From contig NZ_JAJITC010000019.1 in the NCBI RefSeq assembly GCF_020881035.1, positions 1 to 64,000 of the forward strand: a DNA stretch of 64,000 nt, read 5' to 3'. Source of the DNA: Paraburkholderia translucens. Lineage in GTDB: Bacteria; Pseudomonadota; Gammaproteobacteria; Burkholderiales; Burkholderiaceae. The number at the start of each line of letters is the position of its first letter. Position 1 is the stretch's first letter. Below the pieces are notes generated by a model, which had not been told where the DNA came from, made no database searches, and saw only the letters and a list, made by a program, of their open reading frames with translations. This document shows, piece after piece, positions 37,442 to 44,713 of the stretch. Made by a program: the position numbers and the translations under genes.

Positions 37442-38380
37442 TCAGGGTGCCCAGCTATGCATGTTGTCGATGATCGCCCCTCTGAACTCGACATTTCCAT
37501 CGTCGTGCCAAATAACATTGTCGTCCCCGCGCAATCGATTGTCTTCTTTCATCACATGGATCATCCTGCCAAAGGTCTTGCGGTCATACCCCAACATCTT
37601 CGCCGCATAGTTTGGGTTGTTCGTGCTCGCTGCGAGTTTAACGTCATCGCCGGTCAACGTATCGGGCACATACTCAAACGGCTGCGCGTCGCCGAGCGGC
37701 GTTGATGCGCTTCTATCGCCAGCCCTCGCTGCTCGCGTAGCGGCTAACTGGGCTTGCCAGGTGGCCGGATCGTACTGGGCGGACCTCGCGAGATTCCTCA
37801 ACGGCGTACTGCTGTAGGCTGACGGAAACAGGCTATCAAGCGGTCCTTTAATGACGAGCAGTTTGCCCCGGCGAACCTCTTCGAGAAGCGCAACGAAGAC
37901 CCACCAGCCATCGGTGTCAGGGTTGCGATCCCGCACGTTGTGAAAGAACAGCCAGCTCCGGCCAATGAGCTTCCTGATCAGTTTCCCGTCCTTCTCCCAT
38001 TGCCTGCGGTTCAGGTCGGCAATACCGAGAAATTCGCGGGTTTCTGCCCTGGCTTTCCCGAGGTCTGCGGCCTTCCCGAGGCACGCCTTGTAGTGCAATT
38101 CGTTACAGATGACATAACGTGCACCCAGTGGCTTCTGGCAGCACAGTTCCACCGAGAACATCTCAAATACGGACAGGGACATAGGTGTGCCGACGGTTGA
38201 TCTGAAGTCGCTGCCGGGGTTGACAGCAGTCAGATGATTACCGTGCGACAGACATTCGTACATGGGCGACGGCCCAAAATCTCCGCAGCTCTTAACGAAA
38301 CAGAAAAAAGCACCCGCCAGAACGTTGCGGTTCTTCGTGCCCGCAGTGCGAATGATCGCGAGAAGGACCCGCGCCGCCAA
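37442..38380 (-). CDS. Polymorphic toxin with unassigned C-terminal tip
   Basis: 312 residues as read. Residues about 35-222 are nearly identical to the lipase toxin (from FGPSPMYECLSHGNHL to YDPATWQAQLAA). The last ~90 residues are unrelated to it: AAKMLGYDRKTFGRMIHVM then DDNVIWHDDGNVEFRG and IIDNMHSW. The conserved His/Asp/Asn pattern suggests a small RNase-like (BECR-type) fold, but I do not recognise the family. Similarity to the paralogue stops exactly at 38280, so the residues before it come from fused neighbouring DNA and the true start may be MYECL or lost. No signal peptide is seen. Confidence 0.7.
   Translation of the reverse strand: MAARVLLAIIRTAGTKNRNVLAGAFFCFVKSCGDFGPSPMYECLSHGNHLTAVNPGSDFRSTVGTPMSLSVFEMFSVELCCQKPLGARYVICNELHYKACLGKAADLGKARAETREFLGIADLNRRQWEKDGKLIRKLIGRSWLFFHNVRDRNPDTDGWWVFVALLEEVRRGKLLVIKGPLDSLFPSAYSSTPLRNLARSAQYDPATWQAQLAATRAARAGDRSASTPLGDAQPFEYVPDTLTGDDVKLAASTNNPNYAAKMLGYDRKTFGRMIHVMKEDNRLRGDDNVIWHDDGNVEFRGAIIDNMHSWAP
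37724..38280. repeat. 557-bp direct repeat, copy 1 (shared toxin domain)
   Basis: Nearly identical to 41357-41913, with a constant offset of 3,633 bases at both ends and therefore no net indels. It encodes the shared toxin N-terminal domain. Outside these limits the two loci are unrelated, so the block has moved by recombination. Confidence 0.85.
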
Positions 38381-38494
38381 TCTGCGGCTTTTTCAGTCGC
38401 TGGCGGTACTCGCAAGCAGGTTATTCACGCGCCGCCGTCTGCGTCAGCGCTGCGCGTATGTCAGCGAGCGCATCCTCGAACAGACCAAAAATGG

Positions 38495-38757
38495 AAGCCG
38501 GGCGCGGGCCGGCGGCGGAGCCATGCCATTGTCAGCGCATCGGTCACAAGGTCCGCCGCCATGCGCGGCTTGACGGACCAGCCCACGATTTCCCGGTTGA
38601 ACAGGTCCAGCGTGACAACCAGATACAACCAGCCTTCGTCCGTCCAGATGTACGTAATGTCCGATGTGAGCACCTGATTGGGCTCGGCCGGCGTGAAGTT
38701 GCGGTTCAACACGTTCGGCGCGACCGGCAGTTTGTGCCGCGAATCGGTTGTCAAAGG
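38495..38757 (-). mobile_element. IS3-family transposase remnant (orfB integrase core)
   Basis: Reads TTDSRHKLPVAPNVLNRNF, PNQVLTSDITYIWTDEGWLY, VTLDLFNREIVGWSVKPRM and DALTMAWLRRRPAPG, the first part of the IS3 DDE core with the first catalytic Asp (SDITYI) and second Asp (LDLFNRE). It then breaks; the last DDE glutamate and both ends are missing. It lies between the two toxin loci and probably took part in their rearrangement. Confidence 0.82.
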
Positions 38758-38813
38758 AAACGGCTGCATAACCCGGGGCCTCTGGAAGGCAAAAATCGAG
38801 GGAACCTCAGACA

Positions 38814-38843
38814 GCAAAAAGGGCTACACGAATGTAGCCCTTT
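38814..38843 (-). terminator. Terminator after ankyrin copy B
   Basis: Same agggctaca / tgtagccct hairpin as at 35718-35746, followed on the minus strand by five T residues. Confidence 0.7.
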
Positions 38844-38854
38844 CGGTTCCTGCC

Positions 38855-39680
38855 TCAAGGCAGCGGAAGCTTGCAGTCATCGAGCCGTCGCGGAGGATTG
38901 GCTCCCCAACGTGCTTTTATCTGCTCCGGAGTCTCCGGAGGCCATTTCACGCTCATGTTGATGATGCGATCCCGGATTTCGATCAACTTGATGTAGGTCG
39001 GCGAAGTGGGCGCGGATACATTATCGGCAATGCGCGTTGATAGCGCCTGAGGAAACGACAGGCCATTAATGTTGTAGGTGTTTGGGGTTCGCCCCGTGGT
39101 CCAGCAAGTAGACAATTTGATCCAGTGCGCGGTGCGTCAGCGCTTGATACAGCACTGAATTACGCAACGAATCACGCCGGTTCACGTCTGCGCCACGCTC
39201 CGCCAGCAACTCGAGTGAGCCAGATGTCGACTCGTCCGCAACAAAGAAAATGATGGGTCGACGGCCCTCGATCATGGTGTTGGGATCAACCCCTGCGTCC
39301 AGCATCGCGCGCAGGAATTCCGGGTGCGAGCTGTTGAGCATAACCCCGAGGGGGCTGCCAAAATCCGGTACTTTCTGCAAGGGATCGGCTCCGGCCCTCA
39401 CCACCTCCGACACAATCGCAAGCCGATGCGGATCGCGCTGCAACGCCTCCTGAAACGCAAAAAACAGCATCGTCATGTTCTGGCGTCCGGGCGTGTTCAG
39501 GTCCGTCTTCGGTGCCAGTCGCCGGACCTGCTCCATGTCACCTCGCTCGATGGCCTGCGCCAGTTCGAGCTGCGGGCCGCTAAAGAAATCAGTGGCGGGG
39601 AATTTTTTCATCGCATGAACCAGAGGGGATAGCGCCTGCAACAGCACCGGCACGATAAGAATTCGGCTGAGTGTTTTCAT
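38855..39680 (-). pseudogene. Ankyrin-repeat immunity protein (copy B), frameshifted
   Basis: The coding sequence from 39680 matches copies A and C with the same signal peptide and repeats. Near 39080-39084 it reads gtttgggg where copies A and C have gttggg(g), one extra base, so the frame changes after LLDHGANP. The remaining C-terminus (TRIADN... PPETPEQIKARWGANPP) continues intact in the next frame to 38855. Two thirds of the protein could still be made. Confidence 0.82.
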
Positions 39681-39698
39681 CGCTTTCAGCACCGTTAT

Positions 39699-40520
39699 TC
39701 AAGGCAGCGGAAGCTTGCTGTCATCGAGCCACCGCGGTGCGTTTGCCCCCCAGCGCGCCCGTATCTGTGCCGGTGTCTCCGGGGGCCATTTCACGCCCAT
39801 CCTGATGATGCGGTCCCGAATCGCGATTAGCTTTTTGTAGGTCGGGGAATTGGGCGCGGATGCGTTATCGGCAATGCGCGTTGATAATGCCTGAGGAAAC
39901 GACAGGCCTTTGATATCGTAGGTGTTGGGGTTCGCCCCGTGGTCCAGCAAGTAGTCAATTTGATCCAGTGCGCGATTTGCCAGCGCCTCATACAGCACTG
40001 AATTACGCAACGAATCGCGCCGGTTCACATCCGCGCCACGCTCCACCAGCAGCTTGAGTGAGCCAGATGTCGACTCTCCTGCGACAGAGAATATCAATGG
40101 ATCTCCCTTGTAGACCAGATTAGGATCAACGCCCCCGTCCAGCATCGCGCGCAGGAATTCCGGGTGCGAGCTGTTGAGCATAACCCCGAGGGGGCTGCCA
40201 AAATCCGGTACTTCCTGCAAGGGATCGGCCCCGGCCCTCACCACCTCCGACGCAATCGCAAGCCGATGCGGGTCGCGCTGCAACGCCTCCTGAAACGCAA
40301 AAAACAGCATCGTCATGTTCTGGCGTCCGGGCGTGTTCAGGTCCGTCTTCGGTGCCAGTCGCCGGACCTGCTCCATGTCACCTCGCTCGATGGCCTGCGC
40401 CAGTTCGAGCTGCGGGCCGCTAAAGAAATCAGTGGCGGGGAATTTTTTCATCGCATGAACCAGAGGGGATAGCGCCAGTAACAGCACCGGCACGATAAGG
40501 AGTCGACTGAGTGCTTTCAT
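39699..40520 (-). CDS. Exported ankyrin-repeat immunity protein (copy C)
   Basis: 273 residues with the signal peptide LLIVPVLLLALSPLVHA and four ankyrin-type repeats as in copy A. It differs from A and B mainly around VDPNLVYKGDPLIFSVAGEST and at the C-terminus. It starts 14 bases after the full lipase toxin and is its most direct immunity candidate. Copy B follows 18 bases later in the same operon. Confidence 0.83.
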   Translation of the reverse strand: MKALSRLLIVPVLLLALSPLVHAMKKFPATDFFSGPQLELAQAIERGDMEQVRRLAPKTDLNTPGRQNMTMLFFAFQEALQRDPHRLAIASEVVRAGADPLQEVPDFGSPLGVMLNSSHPEFLRAMLDGGVDPNLVYKGDPLIFSVAGESTSGSLKLLVERGADVNRRDSLRNSVLYEALANRALDQIDYLLDHGANPNTYDIKGLSFPQALSTRIADNASAPNSPTYKKLIAIRDRIIRMGVKWPPETPAQIRARWGANAPRWLDDSKLPLP

Positions 40521-40534
40521 CGCCTTCAGTCCCG

Positions 40535-42040
40535 TTATGACAGTGTTTCAAGTATGGAGATGTCTTCCGCTTTCTGCTGCTCGATGCCGTCTATTGCCTG
40601 CGTGATGGAGTGCCGCGACATGGGTGAGCCACTGCCGGACAGGGCGTACGGAGTACCGGCTGTTTCGGGCAGGGGCGTCCACGTCTGTGCCACGGTCAGA
40701 ATGTCGCCGTTCACATGGTACGCATTGATGTTCGAAGGCGTGACCTGACCGCCGTAGTGTTCGACAGTGTTCGGGTGCAGGCCCGCTGCATTGAAGCTCC
40801 AGCAGTCCTTGCCGCTGGCGACGGATGCGGCCGAACACAGGCCGCCGCCTAGCGAGTGTCCGGCAATATCAATTGGCGAGGGATCATCGCGCAGCTTTTC
40901 CCCAATATTTACGGCTCGCCTATAGTAAGGCGATTCCATATCCACGCTTTGGCTCAAGTTGTTCGACCAGTCGCCCAGGCTCGTCATTTCGGTTCCCTTG
41001 AAGGCGAGGGTGGGCTTCATATCGTTGCCGAAGACCGCCGCATCCGGTTCGTATAGCTGCGCCCTGAAGTTCGAGCCCTCGATTTCCAGGTCTTTTGGCT
41101 TCAAGCGATACTGCCGTAGAAACTCCATATCCCCGCTGCGGTTCGCCCACCCTTCGGGCATTGGTTTGGACGGCTCGTAGACATGATCGGAGAGTCTGGC
41201 CTTCTCCACCGCGATATTGTTGCGTGCGAGCCGTTCAGCCGCTGCCCGCACGCGCCCTGACATGGTCCCATTGCCCGCCGCAATCAGCGCCTTGCGCGTC
41301 TGCCACCGCTGCGCCTTGGTCAGCACCTGTGGTATCTCGATGCTCGGCGGTGTCGTCCTCGCTGCGCGCGCAGCGGCTAACTGGGCTTGCCAGGTCGCCG
41401 GATCGTACTGGGCGGACCTCGCGAGATTCCTCAACGGCGTACTGCTGTAGGCTGACGGAAACAGGCTATCGCGTGGGCCTTTAATGACGAGCAGTTTGCC
41501 CCGGCGAACCTCTTCGAGAAGCGCAACGAAGACCCACCAGCCATCGGTGTCAGGGTTGCGGTCCCGCACGTTGTGAAAAAACAGCCAGCTCTGGCCAATG
41601 AGCTTCCTGATCAGTTTCCCGTCCTTCTCCCATTGCCTGCGGTTCAGGTCGGCTATCCCGAGAAATTCGCGGGTTTCTGCCCTGGCTTTCCCGAGGTCTG
41701 CGGCCTTCCCGACGCACGCCTTGTAGTGCGATTCGTTACAGATGACATAACGGGCACCCGGTGGCCTCTGGCAGAACAGTTCCACCGAGAACATCTCAAA
41801 TATGGACAGGGACATAGGTGTGTCGACGGTTGATCTGAAGTCGCTGCCGGGGTTGACAGCAGTCAGATGATTACCGTGCGACAGACATTCGTACATGGGC
41901 GACGGCCCAAAATGGAAACCTGAGCAACGGTCGAAAGATCGGAACTGCTCTGCGACTTCCTCCAGACTCAACAGTCCCGCCAGCGCGTACAGTTGATCGA
42001 CGCGGATAACAGCAGTGTCGGGCATGGCGTGCGCGCGCAA
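40535..42040 (-). CDS. Polymorphic toxin with lipase/phospholipase tip
   Basis: 501 residues. About residues 46-223 are the domain shared with the second toxin. The C-terminal alpha/beta-hydrolase tip (about 280-501) has the oxyanion-side motif LAFKGTEMTSLGDWSNNL and nucleophile elbow DIAGHSLGGG (Ser396), then HVNGDILTV (Asp446) and MSRHSI (His477) as the likely triad. The lipase class 3/DUF2974 look suggests a type VI lipase effector hitting membrane lipids. The frame is open upstream without an ATG to about 42190, so the original N-terminus is probably lost and the start uncertain (42040 or 42025). Ankyrin immunity genes follow. Confidence 0.78.
   Translation of the reverse strand: MRAHAMPDTAVIRVDQLYALAGLLSLEEVAEQFRSFDRCSGFHFGPSPMYECLSHGNHLTAVNPGSDFRSTVDTPMSLSIFEMFSVELFCQRPPGARYVICNESHYKACVGKAADLGKARAETREFLGIADLNRRQWEKDGKLIRKLIGQSWLFFHNVRDRNPDTDGWWVFVALLEEVRRGKLLVIKGPRDSLFPSAYSSTPLRNLARSAQYDPATWQAQLAAARAARTTPPSIEIPQVLTKAQRWQTRKALIAAGNGTMSGRVRAAAERLARNNIAVEKARLSDHVYEPSKPMPEGWANRSGDMEFLRQYRLKPKDLEIEGSNFRAQLYEPDAAVFGNDMKPTLAFKGTEMTSLGDWSNNLSQSVDMESPYYRRAVNIGEKLRDDPSPIDIAGHSLGGGLCSAASVASGKDCWSFNAAGLHPNTVEHYGGQVTPSNINAYHVNGDILTVAQTWTPLPETAGTPYALSGSGSPMSRHSITQAIDGIEQQKAEDISILETLS
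41357..41913. repeat. 557-bp direct repeat, copy 2 (shared toxin domain)
   Basis: Partner of 37724-38280, encoding residues about 43-228 of the lipase toxin. The high-coordinate limit at 41913 coincides with the codons for FGP, upstream of which the two toxin genes differ completely. Confidence 0.85.
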
Positions 42041-42299
42041 CGCAGTGAGGATTTGCTGTGCGCGTTTGCGCGTTTCTTTTACGGTGTCGCGTTTCCCGGC
42101 TCGTATCAGACCGTGTGTGCGGCCACCGTCAGGACAAAGGTTAGGCGTGGTCGACGTGCGGCAGTAGCACCGCGAAGGGGCTCAGCGAGTAGTCTCGGCG
42201 ACAACGATTAGCAGCGGGACGACAGGTGCATATCGGCGGGCCCAACCGGACTCGAGCGAGGCTCAGCGGTTGGGTGGGTGGTGGATCATTGGCAATTGA

Positions 42300-42590
42300 G
42301 TGGGCGTTGCGCTGGAAAAGGTATCGCTGGCAAAGGCCGTCGGCCGCGTTAACGTGGCGTCATTCACGCTGTCACAATCTACGATCATTCGCACGCCGAC
42401 ACGATGGCTGCAGAACGGCATCATGTGGCTGTTGCGCAGGATCGAAGAGCCGGATTATTACCCCGACGCCTACGATCTCGAAGCCGCATTAAGCTTGCTG
42501 CTCTTCGTCGTTGCCTATGCATTCACTACCCTTATCGTGGTTTCTGCCAGTGTTGTTGTATGGCGGCGTTGCATGCACCCACGGCGTTAA
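42300..42590 (+). CDS. Possible small membrane protein
   Basis: A 96-codon frame starting at GTG. It contains one long hydrophobic run (LSLLLFVVAYAFTTLIVVSA) preceded by an acidic stretch (RRIEEPDYYPDAYDLEA). No family match; it may be debris of the toxin locus. No convincing ribosome site. Confidence 0.25.
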   Translation: MGVALEKVSLAKAVGRVNVASFTLSQSTIIRTPTRWLQNGIMWLLRRIEEPDYYPDAYDLEAALSLLLFVVAYAFTTLIVVSASVVVWRRCMHPRR

Positions 42591-42647
42591 GGTCGTCGGT
42601 TCGGAAGACTGCGCGGGACCTTCACGGATGCTCAGGTTCGCAACGCG

Positions 42648-43259
42648 ATGCCGCCAGATAACGCTGAGGAGGGCGGGGCTGCGTCAGGTATGGACGGGGC
42701 GCGATACGGCCACGCTGACCCAGCAGGGTACGACGAAGCTGGCCGAGGCGATCAATGTCAGATCCGACATGGCCGACAAAATCGGCCTGTCGCTCGACAT
42801 GGCCGTGCCGTTCGGGTTCGCGGGCTCGATCAAGGCTGCACGCGCGGGCAGCATCACAATGGGCCGGATCAACCTGCAAATGCACGAGGCGAAGGCCCAT
42901 CATCCAAACCTTGGGGGGGGACGATCCTGAAGCACGTTGAAAAGGATGAAGCGTGGCTCAGAAACAGGTTGGAACGCGAACCGAAGCGAAAGATCGTATC
43001 CTCCTTTACGAGTCTTGAGCAGGCCGAACGCGCGATTTCGGAAGCGTTGCACTGATGCAGCGCGAATCACAGCCTGGGCTCGGACAGCACCTCCCATGTC
43101 TACACCCGATGTGACTAAAAAATAGTAGCGGGCGACGTTGGTTATGGAATAGCCAGGAAAACTGGCAAGCTGACGCGGATGAACAAGGTTATCGTTGTTC
43201 TGAAAAACGAGACCTACAATGGCATGCCTTATTACATCCTTGGCGCCTATATCGAATGA
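42648..43259 (+). pseudogene. CdiA-type toxin tip with bacterial RNase A domain, frameshifted
   Basis: Frame 1 reads LTQQGTTKLAEAINVRSDMA and AVPFGFAGSIKAARAG, a pretoxin region. After a G run (about 42911-42917) the frame changes to TILKHVEKDEAWLRNRLERE and SSFTSLEQAERAISEAL. A second shift after 43053 gives DAARITAWARTAPPMSTPDV, and a third in the A run near 43120 gives VAGDVGYGIARKTG and MNKVIVVLKN...YYILGAYIE before TGA at 43257. Together these are the CdiA-CT RNase A domain in order. Three shifts, and loss of the usual His in GGHT, show it is dead. The immunity gene follows seven bases later. Confidence 0.75.
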
Positions 43260-43266
43260 GAAAGAG

Positions 43267-43857
43267 ATGATCTCAAAAGATCGTTACCCTGCAATGCGCC
43301 ACGCAATTAATGTGTATTTCGGTCAGGACTTTGAGCTGTTTGGCGATACAGTTCCAGAAATTGTCGCGCGCTATAAAAGAGATGACTCTCATAGACAGGC
43401 GGATTTGATTCGTGAAATAGACTCGTTCGTAGGCGAACACCCTGATGACCTGGATGCCGCCTTCGAAAGAGATCACGGTTCAGCTTTCGACCCGCAATTA
43501 TGGGGCTACACGACCTCAGCATTCCTTGACGAGTTGAAGCGCCTCCTGAGCGAGCAGTTCACCAGTCGTCGCGCGTGGGCGATCGCATGCCGTCCGGCGC
43601 ATCCACGCGTGGCGAAGTACGCATTGGTCCCGAGACATCTGCATGAGGGGCAGTCAGCATTGTTCCAGCCGGCAACGCGAACACCTTCACGGACCATTAG
43701 GCGTCCCGATGTTCGTGTGTCTTCGTGTCTGCATTGCAGGTGTATGTGGGCAGCAACCGCCTCGACCACCTGCACCATGGCCGACCGGATCGTTCGGAAT
43801 GCGTCGTTTCGTAGCGGAAACAATGACTCAAGGCGAATCCGGCACTTCGGCTTCTGA
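43267..43857 (+). CDS. CdiI-like immunity protein with altered C-terminus
   Basis: Residues 1 to about 95 (RYPAMRHAINVYFGQDFELF, GDTVPEIVARYKR, and LWGYTTSAFLDELKRLLSEQF) follow the CdiI_2 immunity family, normally about 90-100 residues, cytoplasmic. From about 43560 the frame runs on into unrelated arginine-rich sequence, so the natural stop was lost and the tail is junk. It starts seven bases after the RNase toxin remnant, the standard toxin-immunity order. Confidence 0.7.
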   Translation: MISKDRYPAMRHAINVYFGQDFELFGDTVPEIVARYKRDDSHRQADLIREIDSFVGEHPDDLDAAFERDHGSAFDPQLWGYTTSAFLDELKRLLSEQFTSRRAWAIACRPAHPRVAKYALVPRHLHEGQSALFQPATRTPSRTIRRPDVRVSSCLHCRCMWAATASTTCTMADRIVRNASFRSGNNDSRRIRHFGF

Positions 43858-44184
43858 TTGTAGCTGGCAGTTCGCTACCGGTTTTTCATGCCGGTCGTCA
43901 TCAAACCGTCACCAGTTCGGGCGGGTCCATTTTCCCGCCAGCGCCAGCCGCTACCTCAGCGCCGGGACGTGCGGTATCAGACCAAAGTCCGATACCGCCG
44001 ACAACCTAGTACGTCTAATCTATTAGCCGAACCGGTCGCCTGACCTCGTGGTGGCGGATGATGCTCGCCTGTTTCGCGCCGCCATACCAATTGCGCGAAA
44101 GGAAGCCGCACGACGAGGCCAATGATCGAGGCATTCGTGCACGTTATTTGTGCGGCTTGAACGTGACCCAACGAGGCGCGTCTG
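43858..44184. promoter_or_regulatory. Regulatory stretch ahead of the nap cluster
   Basis: No gene is seen here. It contains a perfect 8-bp inverted repeat gcggtatc-N12-gataccgc at 43971-43998 and a shorter palindrome ctaat-ct-attag at 44015-44026. A promoter for napE must lie here. I find no clear FNR box (TTGAT-N4-ATCAA). Confidence 0.45.
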
Positions 44185-44340
44185 ATGAGCGAAATCGACC
44201 CGGTGCGAAAGTCGGAAGAACTGCGCAGCTTCCTGTTCCTGACCGTCGTCATGGTTCCCGTGCTGACGGTAGTGCTGATCGCGGCATATGGGTTCGCGGT
44301 GTGGTTTTACCAGCTGCTGATCGGCGGGCCGCCGCACTAA
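44185..44340 (+). CDS. napE: Periplasmic nitrate reductase small membrane protein NapE
   Basis: 51 residues: polar start (SEIDPVRKSEELRSF) then one membrane helix (LFLTVVMVPVLTVVLIAAYGFAVW) and FYQLLIGGPPH, the NapE pattern. Its exact role in nitrate reduction is unknown. It opens the napEDABC order, 37 bases ahead of napD. Confidence 0.88.
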   Translation: MSEIDPVRKSEELRSFLFLTVVMVPVLTVVLIAAYGFAVWFYQLLIGGPPH

Positions 44341-44377
44341 CCGGTAGCGGCTGCGCAGCGGCGGCGTGGAGGTCGGC

Positions 44378-44713
44378 ATGGGGGTCGAGGTTCAAAGCAC
44401 GGCAGACGACGCAGCGGCGTCCCGCGAGCTTCATGTCGCCGGGGTCGTCGTATACGCGCGGCCCGATTGGTGCGACTGCATCGCCCGTACCATCGGCATG
44501 CTCCCTGGCGCACAGGTTCACGCGATGACCACGGACGGTCGCATGGTCGTCACGCTGGAGGGGATGCACTCCTCGTCGGTCGAAGAGCAGCTCAGCGCGA
44601 TCAATGCGTTGCCAGGCATCCTGTCCTCCGCGCTCGTCTACCAGCATCACGAGGACATCGATTCGCTGCAAGAGGAGTCTGTCGATGAAGCTCACCCGTC
44701 GCGAATTCATTAA
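44378..44713 (+). CDS. napD: NapA chaperone NapD
   Basis: 111 residues, ferredoxin-like fold chaperone that binds the Tat signal of NapA until its cofactor is loaded. ELHVAGVVVYARPDWCDCIA, LPGAQVHAMTTDGRMVVTLE and LPGILSSALVYQHHED are the family blocks. A strong GGAGGT site four bases before the ATG fixes the start at 44378. The end overlaps napA by 29 bases. Confidence 0.93.
   Translation: MGVEVQSTADDAAASRELHVAGVVVYARPDWCDCIARTIGMLPGAQVHAMTTDGRMVVTLEGMHSSSVEEQLSAINALPGILSSALVYQHHEDIDSLQEESVDEAHPSRIH

Noticed and set aside
42236..42260. Minus-strand tctcgagtccggttgggcccgcc-like stretch resembling a tRNA 3' end (possible att copy of tRNA-Leu)
   Set aside because: Only about ten bases match the tRNA-Leu T-arm; the acceptor strand does not match and no CCA follows.
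43506..43823. 105-codon minus-strand frame opposite the CdiI-like gene
   Set aside because: Antisense to the conserved immunity sequence at one end and to degenerate DNA at the other; no recognisable product.
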